64,000 nt of DNA from NCBI RefSeq assembly GCF_002127545.1, contig NZ_MUBK01000010.1, positions 1 to 64,000 on the forward strand, read 5' to 3'. A program made the translations under genes and the position numbers. This document shows positions 54,839 through 62,849 of the stretch, piece by piece. Below the pieces are notes generated by a model that was not told the DNA's origin, did no database searches, and worked only from the letters and a program-made list of their open reading frames with translations. Numbering within the stretch: the first letter of the stretch is position 1; every line of letters starts with the position of its first letter. This DNA is from Xenorhabdus beddingii. Its GTDB lineage: Bacteria > Pseudomonadota > Gammaproteobacteria > Enterobacterales > Enterobacteriaceae.

Positions 54839-56389
54839 ATGGTAAAGTCAGTATTAATCGTCGGTGGCGGTATGGCAGGTTGGATGACGGCGGCTTATTT
54901 GGCAAAAGCCTTTGCTCAAAATGTTAAAATCACCGTCGTAGAATCAAAGAAGATAAAAAAAATAGGGGTAGGCGAAGCTACATTCAGTACCATCCGCCAT
55001 TACTTTGATTATCTTGGATTAGATGAAACCGAATGGTTAACGGAATGCGCAGGAAGTTATAAATTAGGTATTAGATTCGAGAATTGGGATGGGAAAGATC
55101 AGCATTTTTACCATCCCTTTGAACGTTGGAAAGTGGTTAAAGGTTTTCCTATTTCTGAATGGTGGTTAAGAAAAGACATTAAAGATCAAAATTTTGACTA
55201 TGCCACTTTTTTGACCCCTCATCTGTGTGAGGCAAAGCGGTCTCCCAGAAGGTTGGATGGCTCCCTTTTCGTGCAATCTTCTGATGGGGGTCTTGGTCAA
55301 TCAACATTGGCAGAACAGCGGGATCAATTTCCCTATGCTTATCATTTTGATGCGGATAACGTTGCAAGTTTCCTTCAACGCTACGCAATAAATCGAGGTG
55401 TTGACCATATAGAAGGTGATGTGGCTCATATCGAAATTGATAAATATGATGGAAGTATAGGATTTCTGGAAATAAAGGAACACGGAAAACTTAACGCTGA
55501 TCTTTATATTGATTGTACTGGATTCAAGGGATTATTAATTAACCAAACATTGAATGAGCCATTTATAAGTTTTTCAGATGTGCTAAAAAATAACCGGGCA
55601 GTGGCCTTGCGGGTACCGAGAGAGGATATTAGTGATATTGACCCCTATACAACCGCGCGAACGATGTCCAATGGTTGGCGTTGGACCGTTCCTTTATATA
55701 AGAGGAATGGTTATGGGTACGTATACTGTGATAAATATCAAAGCCCTGAAGAAGCTGAAGCTGAGTTGAGAAAATCCATTCCCTATGAAAATTCAGATTG
55801 TGTTGCCAATCACATTCCCATGAGAATTGGCCGTAGTCATCGCTCTTGGGTGAAAAACTGTGTCGCAATTGGCCTATCAAGCGCATTTTTTGAACCGTTG
55901 GAATCAACGGGAATTTTTTTCATTCAACATGGGATTGAACAGCTTGTTAGGTTTTTTCCGGGAAGTAACAATAATGAACGACTTATTGAAGAATATAATA
56001 CCAGAGTTAATCATGCTGTTGACGGAATCAAAGAGTTCCTTTTGCTTCATTTCTCATTAGCTCAACGTAATGATACTGTATATTGGAAAGAATGGAAAAA
56101 GGTTAAATTACCCAAAGCACTCGTGAAAAAAATAATGTTATCCAAAAATCATTTACTGGACAAAGAAACTATCTACCCTTTCTACCACGGTTTTGAAGAA
56201 TATTCGTGGAATACGATGATCCTGGGTTTGTGCTCAGAGACTATAATGAGCAGACCCGCATTGTCATTAATTCCGCCGGATGAAGCAGATGAAATATTAT
56301 TGCAACATTATACTAAAGCAGAAAATATGATAAATAGCTTACCAACATGCCATGAATATTTACGGCACCTGCATAATTCAAAAAAATAA
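54839..56389 (+). CDS. Flavin-dependent (tryptophan-type) halogenase
   Basis: The 516-residue protein has the full catalytic set of the family. These are the FAD-binding GGGMAGWMTAAYLAK, the GVGEAT segment, the lysine that carries the chloramine-like intermediate (AGSYKLGIRF, K75), the WxWxxP motif (GWRWTVPLY, W280-W282-P285), and the glutamate of PLESTGIFF (E355). It would use FADH2 from a separate reductase, O2 and halide to chlorinate or brominate an aromatic substrate, most likely an indole or tryptophan. GAGGTCAC precedes the ATG. The gene is AT-rich compared with the adjacent NRPS. No flavin reductase gene is in the window. Confidence 0.92.
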   Translation: MVKSVLIVGGGMAGWMTAAYLAKAFAQNVKITVVESKKIKKIGVGEATFSTIRHYFDYLGLDETEWLTECAGSYKLGIRFENWDGKDQHFYHPFERWKVVKGFPISEWWLRKDIKDQNFDYATFLTPHLCEAKRSPRRLDGSLFVQSSDGGLGQSTLAEQRDQFPYAYHFDADNVASFLQRYAINRGVDHIEGDVAHIEIDKYDGSIGFLEIKEHGKLNADLYIDCTGFKGLLINQTLNEPFISFSDVLKNNRAVALRVPREDISDIDPYTTARTMSNGWRWTVPLYKRNGYGYVYCDKYQSPEEAEAELRKSIPYENSDCVANHIPMRIGRSHRSWVKNCVAIGLSSAFFEPLESTGIFFIQHGIEQLVRFFPGSNNNERLIEEYNTRVNHAVDGIKEFLLLHFSLAQRNDTVYWKEWKKVKLPKALVKKIMLSKNHLLDKETIYPFYHGFEEYSWNTMILGLCSETIMSRPALSLIPPDEADEILLQHYTKAENMINSLPTCHEYLRHLHNSKK

Positions 56390-56492
56390 ACTGATATCAG
56401 ATAAAAGCTGGCCTCTGGAGAGAGGCAGGCGCCTCTCAGTCATCCTTGGGAGCATAGATAAACAACAATTCAGCCTGTTTATTGATCGCTGA

Positions 56493-57269
56493 TTATTCAA
56501 CATCCTGAAACGTCGGGCCTTGGAAGTAAATGGCTTTAATGTGGCAACTGCGGGGCTGGGTGATAACAAACCGTAAGGTTTCCCATACTGAACGGCCATT
56601 GAGCATCTGTTTTCCCATTGATTTGGAATTGGTTTTGGGATTAGCCAGCTTTTCATCAAAGCCATTAAGTTCAAAGTCAGGGGGATAAAGCCCGGTCACG
56701 CGAATATTTTCTTTGCTTAAGTGATGGGCTAAATTCTGGCTAAAACCACTCATGGCATGTTTGGCGGCAAAGAATGCCGGATGGGCGACAGATTCGGTAA
56801 ATTGAGGAATGCCACAAACCGATACCATTGCAACAATATCCGCACCTTGTGACTGACGCAGGCTTGGCAATAATGCTCTGGTCAGCAGGATGGAACCCGT
56901 GATACCCGAATTCACGGTGCCAACGATATCAGCTTCGCTGTCACCCTCTCCCAAATGCCCTTCCAGCCATTGCGCAGCACTCAAGATCAGAATATCAATA
57001 GGCTGGTTGTCTTGCAGCAACTGAGTGGCAAAATCGCTGACAGACTGAGCATCACTCATATCACATTGATAGCCCCTGGCTATGCCACCTTCACCACGAA
57101 TAATCTGGCATGTCGCTTCAGCGCTGGATAATTGGCGGGCACAGAGATCAACATGCGCACCTTCCCGTGCCAACCAAACAGAAACGGCTTGCCCAAAGTC
57201 GCGCCCTCCGCCAGTCACAACAACGCGCTTACCCTGCAAAACACTCGATCCGTTAACTTCATTGAACAT
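56493..57269 (-). CDS. Atypical short-chain dehydrogenase/reductase
   Basis: The 258 residues form a Rossmann SDR: VVVTGGGRDFGQAVSVWLAREGAHVDLCAR (TGxxxGxG kept), then CDMSDAQSV. The usual NNAG is replaced by LSAA (96-99). The serine of the triad is present (MVSVCG, S150), but the tyrosine of YxxxK is phenylalanine (F166-FAA-K170). A normal SDR reduction would be impaired. It converges on the halogenase (103 bp between stops) and lies within the same repeat-bracketed block. Possible roles are binding or a divergent chemistry; function is unknown. Confidence 0.75.
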   Translation of the reverse strand: MFNEVNGSSVLQGKRVVVTGGGRDFGQAVSVWLAREGAHVDLCARQLSSAEATCQIIRGEGGIARGYQCDMSDAQSVSDFATQLLQDNQPIDILILSAAQWLEGHLGEGDSEADIVGTVNSGITGSILLTRALLPSLRQSQGADIVAMVSVCGIPQFTESVAHPAFFAAKHAMSGFSQNLAHHLSKENIRVTGLYPPDFELNGFDEKLANPKTNSKSMGKQMLNGRSVWETLRFVITQPRSCHIKAIYFQGPTFQDVE

Positions 57270-57691
57270 GATGTCGGTTTTCCTTATATCAGTAATAAAG
57301 CGGGATGCTTCAAATACGAAACTTTTCTTCTGAAACTATTTTTTCGATATTTAAATTAACCATCAATAAAAAAACCAGAATAACAAATATAACTATATTT
57401 GCTATAAATAAGTTTTCATAATAGTGATACACGGCAATAATAGTGATACACGGAAATAAGCAGGCGTAATAGCATCAAATCACTGGCAATCATGGGGAAA
57501 CACTTCAATTTCCCTACTAAAAACCAACACTCATTTTAAGGGTTTTCCCTTACTTTTTCTCCTTCAATAACCTCAATAAATAGGAAAACCACCGCAATAT
57601 ACTGCATCAATATCCTTAGCCAATTTATTACGGTGGTCTTTATGCTTCGATTGATAAATTAACCAATTAATACATTAATAAAACCTTAAAC
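57270..57691. other. Spacer between SDR and hpaR genes
   Basis: The spacer contains the right-hand 27-bp repeat and, continuing from it, a short tandem of aatagtgatacacgg (about 57418-57454). The remainder is AT-rich, and no gene is seen. Confidence 0.45.
57406..57432 (+). repeat. 27-bp direct repeat, right copy
   Basis: This copy matches 54644-54670 at 26 of 27 positions. It is followed by a second partial copy of its right end (aatagtgatacacgg at about 57440). Confidence 0.8.
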
Positions 57692-58141
57692 CTACAATTC
57701 GCGCTCTTCACTTAAATCTTCTTGAGCGTGTTTTCCAATGGCAATAAATTCGTCCAATAACCCTAAAAGTTGTGTTAGCTTTTCTGAAGAGAAGGCATCC
57801 TCAATCGCTTTATAGCCCTCTTCAACCTGCCCTTTTGCCTGCTCATAAAGCTCCTGGCCCGCCGGGGTCAGGGAAACATACAGCTTACGCTGATCATTCA
57901 TGGGCTTCAGGCGGAAGATCAGCCCATCACGTTCCATGCGCGTCAAAATACCGGTAAGACTCGGACGTAGGATGCAAGTGAAGCAAGCCAGGTCATGAAA
58001 ATCAATAGAACGGCTACTCGCAAGTACGCGAATAATACGCCATTGTTGTTCTGTTAAATTATAACTCTTCAAAATAGGCCGAAAAAAACCCATGGAGGTT
58101 TCTCTCGCTTGAAGTAATGCAATTGTCAGGGATTCATGCAT
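57692..58141 (-). CDS. hpaR: MarR-family repressor of homoprotocatechuate degradation
   Basis: HpaR represses the meta-cleavage hpa operon until an aromatic inducer binds. The 149 residues are close to enterobacterial HpaR throughout: HESLTIALLQARETSMGFFRPILKSYNLTEQQWRIIRVLAS, FHDLACFTCILRPSLTGILTRMERDGLIFRLKP, NDQRKLYVSLTPAGQELYEQA. The winged helix lies at about residues 45-100. It diverges from hpaG1 across 384 bp, in which an operator is expected. Confidence 0.93.
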   Translation of the reverse strand: MHESLTIALLQARETSMGFFRPILKSYNLTEQQWRIIRVLASSRSIDFHDLACFTCILRPSLTGILTRMERDGLIFRLKPMNDQRKLYVSLTPAGQELYEQAKGQVEEGYKAIEDAFSSEKLTQLLGLLDEFIAIGKHAQEDLSEEREL

Positions 58142-58525
58142 AAGTAAAGGTGACTCTTTAGTTAATCGCTAGCCATTTTCTATAAATTTAACGCGCACGC
58201 TACTTATTATAGACAACATAAACATCAAAAAGACTAACACGCTCATAATTATCTACAAAGGGAAAAGACTTCAATATTAACAAATAAATAAAATTATCTC
58301 GCCAAGAAAAGTTAACATAAAGTTAAATCTAATCCCAAATGACCTCGACGAAAAATATAACAGGTTGATCTTATGTGGTAAGAATTGTCGAAGACAATAG
58401 CCTGTTACATAGATCACAATTAAAATTAACAATTGGATTAACATATTGAAGATTGCCGCTACATAGTTTATTAATATATTAACAACACCCTCTCTATACA
58501 TCGCTTAGGCTTCAAGGAGTTGTCA
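58142..58525. promoter_or_regulatory. hpaR-hpaG divergent promoter region
   Basis: The region is AT-rich, with a perfect 12-bp palindrome TTAATATATTAA (58471-58482) 44 bp before the hpaG1 start. It is a candidate HpaR site by position; the palindrome could also be chance in such AT-rich DNA. AAGGAG at 58513 sets the hpaG1 start. Confidence 0.4.
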
Positions 58526-59158
58526 ATGAAAGGCACAGTCTTTGCCGTCGCCCTAAACCACCGTAGCCAGATCGATTTCTGGGATGGGGCGTTTCACGAA
58601 ATACCTTATAAAACACCACCAAAAACGCCAATTTGGTTTATCAAACCCCGCAACACCGTGATTGGCTCAGGGGATATCATTCCTCATCCGATCGGAGAAA
58701 CGGTACAAAGCGGCGCAACTCTGGCACTGCTGATTGGCAAAACCGCCCGTAAAGTGTCTGTTCAGGATGCAGAGCAATACATTGCCGGATACGCACTGGC
58801 AAATGAAGTCAGTCTGCCGGAAACCTCATTTTATCGTCCTGCCATTAAAGCAAAATGTCGGGATGGTTTTTGTCCGCTGGGTCAAATGACCAAGGTAAGA
58901 TCGGTGGGATCGCTTGATATCGTCACTGAGATCAATGGGCTCGAAGCGGATCGTTGGTCAACCCAAGATCTTGTCCGTTCAGCCCCGGAATTGCTGGTGG
59001 CCTTAAGTGAATTCGCGACCTTGAAAGAAGGCGATATCATCCTGCTGGGAACTCCCCGCCAACGTGTTACTCTCCATCCTGACGATCAGGTCACGATCAA
59101 GGCTGACGGCTTCCCTAACCTGGAAAATACGGTTGTACTCGCAGGAGGTCAGGTATGA
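58526..59158 (+). CDS. hpaG1: HPA-degradation isomerase/decarboxylase, N-terminal subunit
   Basis: The 210 residues match the N-terminal half of the bifunctional HpaG/HpcE (2-hydroxyhepta-2,4-diene-1,7-dioate isomerase / OPET decarboxylase). The protein has the fumarylacetoacetate-hydrolase-like fold: KGTVFAVALNHRSQIDFW, FIKPRNTVIGSGDIIPHP, LPETSFYRPAIKAKCRDGFCPLG, LKEGDIILLGTPR. In E. coli both halves are one chain; here the stop overlaps the next start as ATGA, giving two separate subunits. The ATG at 58526 is used, with AAGGAG 6 nt before it. Confidence 0.92.
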   Translation: MKGTVFAVALNHRSQIDFWDGAFHEIPYKTPPKTPIWFIKPRNTVIGSGDIIPHPIGETVQSGATLALLIGKTARKVSVQDAEQYIAGYALANEVSLPETSFYRPAIKAKCRDGFCPLGQMTKVRSVGSLDIVTEINGLEADRWSTQDLVRSAPELLVALSEFATLKEGDIILLGTPRQRVTLHPDDQVTIKADGFPNLENTVVLAGGQV

Positions 59159-59919
59159 GACACGCCAAAATTCATTATCAGGGTCAGGTGCAGAATGTCA
59201 CCGTTGATGAACAGGAGAATATTTTGCTGCCTGATGGCAGTACCGTCAGCGGTGAACAGGTTTTGTGGCTTCCTCCCGCCAACGGAACCCTGTTCGCGTT
59301 GGGGCTGAATTATGCCGATCACGCCACAGAGCTGGCGTTTAAGCCGCCGGAAGAACCCCTGATATTTATCAAGGCAGCCAATAGCTTAACGGGGCACCGT
59401 CAGGTTTCTGTCCGCCCCGATAATGTGGACTACATGCATTATGAAGCAGAACTCGTTGTGGTGATTGGCAAACCCGCGCATCAGGTTTCCAGAGAAAATG
59501 CGCTGGACTACGTTGCGGGTTATACCGTTTGTAATGATTACGCCATCCGGGACTATCTGGAAAATTACTATCGCCCCAATCTGCGGGTAAAAAGCCGCGA
59601 TACACTGACGCCGATTGGCCCGTGGATCGTGGATAAAAGTGCGGTCGCCGACCCCCACCATCTCACGTTGAGAACATGGGTAAATGGTGAGTTGCGTCAA
59701 CAGGGCACAACCGCCGATTTGATCTTCGATATTCCTTTCCTGATCGCCTATCTCAGTGATTTTATGACATTGCAACCGGGCGACATGATTGCCACAGGAA
59801 CGCCAAAAGGGTTGTCCAATGTTGTTCCCGGAGATGAAGTCATCGTGGAAGTGGAAAGCGTGGGGCGTTTAGTGAATCACATTATCAGCCAGCAAGAATA
59901 TGAGGAGAGTTTGTTATGA
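59155..59919 (+). CDS. hpaG2: HPA-degradation isomerase/decarboxylase, C-terminal subunit
   Basis: The 254 residues match the C-terminal half of HpaG/HpcE. Landmarks are LFALGLNYADHATELAFKPPEEPLIFIKAANSLTGH, MHYEAELVVVIGKPAHQVS (the metal-binding E-x-E), NDYAIRDYLENYYRPNLRVKSRDTLTPIGPW and LQPGDMIATGTPKGLSNVVPGDEV. It decarboxylates 5-oxopent-3-ene-1,2,5-tricarboxylate and isomerises the product. Starts and stops overlap with both neighbours (ATGA on each side). Confidence 0.94.
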   Translation: MRHAKIHYQGQVQNVTVDEQENILLPDGSTVSGEQVLWLPPANGTLFALGLNYADHATELAFKPPEEPLIFIKAANSLTGHRQVSVRPDNVDYMHYEAELVVVIGKPAHQVSRENALDYVAGYTVCNDYAIRDYLENYYRPNLRVKSRDTLTPIGPWIVDKSAVADPHHLTLRTWVNGELRQQGTTADLIFDIPFLIAYLSDFMTLQPGDMIATGTPKGLSNVVPGDEVIVEVESVGRLVNHIISQQEYEESLL

Positions 59920-61382
59920 CCACGGTTAATCACTGGATCAACGGCAAGAACGTCGGCAGCAAAACCTATTTCGAAACCACCAATCCCGCGACCGGTGAAG
60001 TTCTGGCTGAAGTGGCATCAGGCGGACAAGCGGAGATAGATCAGGCGGTGGCGGCCGCCAAAGACGCTTTCCCGAAATGGGCAGAAACCCCAATGAAAGA
60101 ACGGGCCAGGCTGATGCGCCGTTTGGGTGAGCTTATTGACCAGCATGTTGCCGGCATTTCTGCTATCGAAACTCAGGATACCGGTCTGCCGATCCACCAG
60201 ACGCAAAATGTGTTGATCCCACGGGCTTCCCAGAATTTCAATTTCTTCGCGGAAATCTGCCAGCAGATGAACGGAAATACCTATCCCGTTGATGACAAGC
60301 TGCTCAATTATACCTTAATTCAACCCGTCGGGGTTTGTGCGTTGATCTCCCCGTGGAATGTACCGTTCATGACGGCAACATGGAAAGTTGCCCCTTGTCT
60401 GGCTCTGGGAAATACAGCGGTTTTGAAGATGTCCGAACTTTCCCCACTGACCGCCAATCGCTTGGGGGAACTGGCATTGGAAGCCGGTATTCCGGCGGGT
60501 GTGCTCAATGTGGTACAGGGCTACGGCAACACGGCGGGCGATGCGCTGGTGAAACATCACGATGTGCGCGCCATTTCTTTCACCGGTGGAACAGCAACCG
60601 GTCGCTTAATCATGCAAAATGCCGGGCTGAAAAAGTATTCGATGGAACTGGGTGGAAAATCTCCGGTTCTGATCTTTGAAGATGCCGATATTGAACGCGC
60701 GCTGGACGCCGCCTTATTCACCATTTTCTCCATCAATGGTGAACGCTGCACGGCAGGTTCCCGTATTTTCATCCAAGAAAGCATCTACCCTGAATTCGTC
60801 AAGCGCTTTGCCGAACGAGCCAATCGGCTTCGTGTCGGAGATCCCCAGGATCCCCATACTCAGATTGGCAGTTTGATCAGCCGGCAGCACTGGGAAAAAG
60901 TGTCCGGCTATATCCGGTTGGGCGTCGAAGAAGGCGCGACATTGTTAGCGGGCGGCCCCGATAAACCCGCAGATTTACCGGCCCATCTGCAAAATGGTCA
61001 TTTCCTGCGTCCCACCGTATTGGCGGATGTCGATAACCGGATGCGCGTGGCGCAGGAAGAGATTTTCGGACCGGTGGCCTGCCTGCTGCCGTTCAAGAGC
61101 GAAGAGGACGGGCTGCGCATGGCCAATGAGGTGGAGTATGGTCTGGCCTCCTATATCTGGACGCAGGATGTGAGTAAAGTTTTACGTCTGGCACGCGGCA
61201 TTGAGGCCGGTATGGTGTTCGTCAATTCGCAGAATATTCGTGACCTGCGCCAGCCATTTGGTGGGATAAAAGCCTCCGGTGTGGGGCGTGAAGGTGGAAA
61301 ATACAGTTTTGACGTGTTTGCCGAAGTGAAGAACGTCTGTATCTCTATGGGGGATCATCCTATTCCCCGCTGGGGCGTTTGA
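59916..61382 (+). CDS. hpaE: 5-carboxymethyl-2-hydroxymuconate semialdehyde dehydrogenase
   Basis: HpaE oxidises the ring-cleavage semialdehyde to 5-carboxymethyl-2-hydroxymuconate with NAD+. The 488 residues show the aldehyde dehydrogenase set: VGVCALISPWNVPFMTATWKVAPCLALG, ISFTGGTATGRLIM, the glutamate in MELGGKSP and the cysteine in FTIFSINGERCTAGSRIF. The context between hpaG2 and hpaD fixes the substrate assignment. The start overlaps the hpaG2 stop. Confidence 0.95.
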   Translation: MTTVNHWINGKNVGSKTYFETTNPATGEVLAEVASGGQAEIDQAVAAAKDAFPKWAETPMKERARLMRRLGELIDQHVAGISAIETQDTGLPIHQTQNVLIPRASQNFNFFAEICQQMNGNTYPVDDKLLNYTLIQPVGVCALISPWNVPFMTATWKVAPCLALGNTAVLKMSELSPLTANRLGELALEAGIPAGVLNVVQGYGNTAGDALVKHHDVRAISFTGGTATGRLIMQNAGLKKYSMELGGKSPVLIFEDADIERALDAALFTIFSINGERCTAGSRIFIQESIYPEFVKRFAERANRLRVGDPQDPHTQIGSLISRQHWEKVSGYIRLGVEEGATLLAGGPDKPADLPAHLQNGHFLRPTVLADVDNRMRVAQEEIFGPVACLLPFKSEEDGLRMANEVEYGLASYIWTQDVSKVLRLARGIEAGMVFVNSQNIRDLRQPFGGIKASGVGREGGKYSFDVFAEVKNVCISMGDHPIPRWGV

Positions 61383-61453
61383 TTCATCAGAAATGTAATG
61401 ACTTTTTTTCAGCGTTAACCACGGTTCGCCATCCTAATATCAAGTGAGGATCT

Positions 61454-62320
61454 ATGGGAAAGTTAGCGTTAGCCGCAAAAATTACACACGTACCGTCTAT
61501 GTACCTGTCTGAATTGCCGGGTAAACACTATGGCTGCCGGCAAGGTGCGATTGACGGACATAAAGAGATCAGCCGCCGTTGCCGCGAGATGGGCGTAGAT
61601 ACCATTATCGTGTTCGATACCCACTGGCTGGTGAACAGTGCCTATCACATTAACTGTTCTGACCATTTTTCGGGCATTTATACCAGCAATGAATTACCGC
61701 ATTTTATCCGTGACATGGCCTACGAGTACGACGGCAATCCCGAACTGGGGCGGATGATTGCAGAGGAAGCACGTCAGATGGGTGTTCGTGCCCAGTCACA
61801 CGAGATCCCAAGCCTGAAACTGGAATATGGCACGCTGGTGCCGATGCGCTATATGAATAGTGACCGCCATTTCAAGGTGATTTCCATTTCTGCCTTTTGT
61901 ACTGTCCACGCTTTTGAAGATAGCCGCAAACTGGGGGCCGCCATTTTGCGGGCAATTGAGAAATACGACGGCACGGTTGCCGTGCTGGCAAGCGGTTCAC
62001 TGTCACACAGTTTTATTGAAGATCAACGCGCCGAAGAAGGTATGAACAGCTATACCCGCGAATTTGATGAGCAAATGGATCACCGCGTCGTGCAGCTTTG
62101 GAAAAAGGGCAAATTCAAGGAGTTCTGCAAGATGCTGCCGGAATATGCGCACTATTGCCGGGGTGAAGGCAATATGCACGATACCGTGATGCTGCTTGGG
62201 CTGCTGGGTTGGGAGGATTATGAGGGTAAAGTGGAGTTTCTGACCGAATTGTTCCCAAGTTCAGGAACCGGGCAAGTGAATGCCGTTTTCCCATTACCGG
62301 ATTCTATCGCCAATCAATAA
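61454..62320 (+). CDS. hpaD: Homoprotocatechuate 2,3-dioxygenase
   Basis: HpaD opens the ring of 3,4-dihydroxyphenylacetate. The 288 residues are of the LigB-type extradiol dioxygenase group used by enterobacterial HpaD: LALAAKITHVPSMYLSELPGKHYGCRQGAIDGHKEISRRC, IIVFDTHWLVNSAYHINC, SHEIPSLKLEYGTLVPMRYM, VLASGSLSHSFIEDQ and MLLGLLGWEDYEG. The iron ligands are expected among the conserved histidines and glutamate of these segments. It follows hpaE by 71 bp with AGGA upstream. Confidence 0.95.
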   Translation: MGKLALAAKITHVPSMYLSELPGKHYGCRQGAIDGHKEISRRCREMGVDTIIVFDTHWLVNSAYHINCSDHFSGIYTSNELPHFIRDMAYEYDGNPELGRMIAEEARQMGVRAQSHEIPSLKLEYGTLVPMRYMNSDRHFKVISISAFCTVHAFEDSRKLGAAILRAIEKYDGTVAVLASGSLSHSFIEDQRAEEGMNSYTREFDEQMDHRVVQLWKKGKFKEFCKMLPEYAHYCRGEGNMHDTVMLLGLLGWEDYEGKVEFLTELFPSSGTGQVNAVFPLPDSIANQ

Positions 62321-62382
62321 CGCTTAAAAAACAGGGTAATGAAAAACCCTGCGATAAAACTGATGCCTGACAGGAGCAAACC

Positions 62383-62775
62383 GTGCCACATTTTTATGCT
62401 GAATGTACTGAAAATATCCGCAAAGAAGCCCATTTGCCGGAATTGTTTGCCAAAGTGAATCACGCACTGGCAGAGACCGGTATTTTCCCTCTGGGCGGTA
62501 TCCGCAGCCGGGCCATTTGGTTGGATACATGGCAAATGGCGGATGGTCAACAAGATTACGCATTTGTGCACATGACACTGAAAATCGGTGCCGGACGCAG
62601 CCTTGAAGATCGACAGAAAGTCGGCGAGATGTTGTTTGCTTTAATCAAAATACATTTTGCCGACCTGATGGCACAGCGTTATCTTGGTCTCTCTTTCACC
62701 ATGGAAGAACTCGATCCTGTGCTGAATTATAAATCCAATAATGTTCATAACCTGTTTAAAGCCAAAGAGCCGTGA
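62383..62775 (+). CDS. hpaF: 5-carboxymethyl-2-hydroxymuconate delta-isomerase
   Basis: HpaF tautomerises CHM in the HPA meta-pathway. The 130 residues start with GTG (AGGAG 7 nt upstream) and place proline at position 2 (MPHFYAECTENIR), the catalytic Pro-1 after methionine removal in the tautomerase superfamily. The rest (LFAKVNHALAETGIFPLGGIRSRAIW ... HMTLKIGAGRSLEDRQ) matches enterobacterial HpaF. It is followed by a gabD-like gene instead of the usual hpaH. Confidence 0.94.
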   Translation: MPHFYAECTENIRKEAHLPELFAKVNHALAETGIFPLGGIRSRAIWLDTWQMADGQQDYAFVHMTLKIGAGRSLEDRQKVGEMLFALIKIHFADLMAQRYLGLSFTMEELDPVLNYKSNNVHNLFKAKEP

Positions 62776-62803
62776 CAATAAGTGACAGAATGACGTTCAC
62801 TCA

Positions 62804-62837
62804 CGTCTATTTTGTTCAGTCGTCTATTTTGTTCAAT
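62804..62837 (+). repeat. 17-bp tandem duplication before gabD
   Basis: cgtctattttgttcagt is repeated as cgtctattttgttcaat (16 of 17 matching) in the hpaF-gabD spacer. A 10-bp near-duplication (gtgacaataa / gtgacagaat) lies just before it. It belongs to the same class of short local duplications as those in the cob region. Confidence 0.8.
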
Positions 62838-62849
62838 CATGAGGAAACC

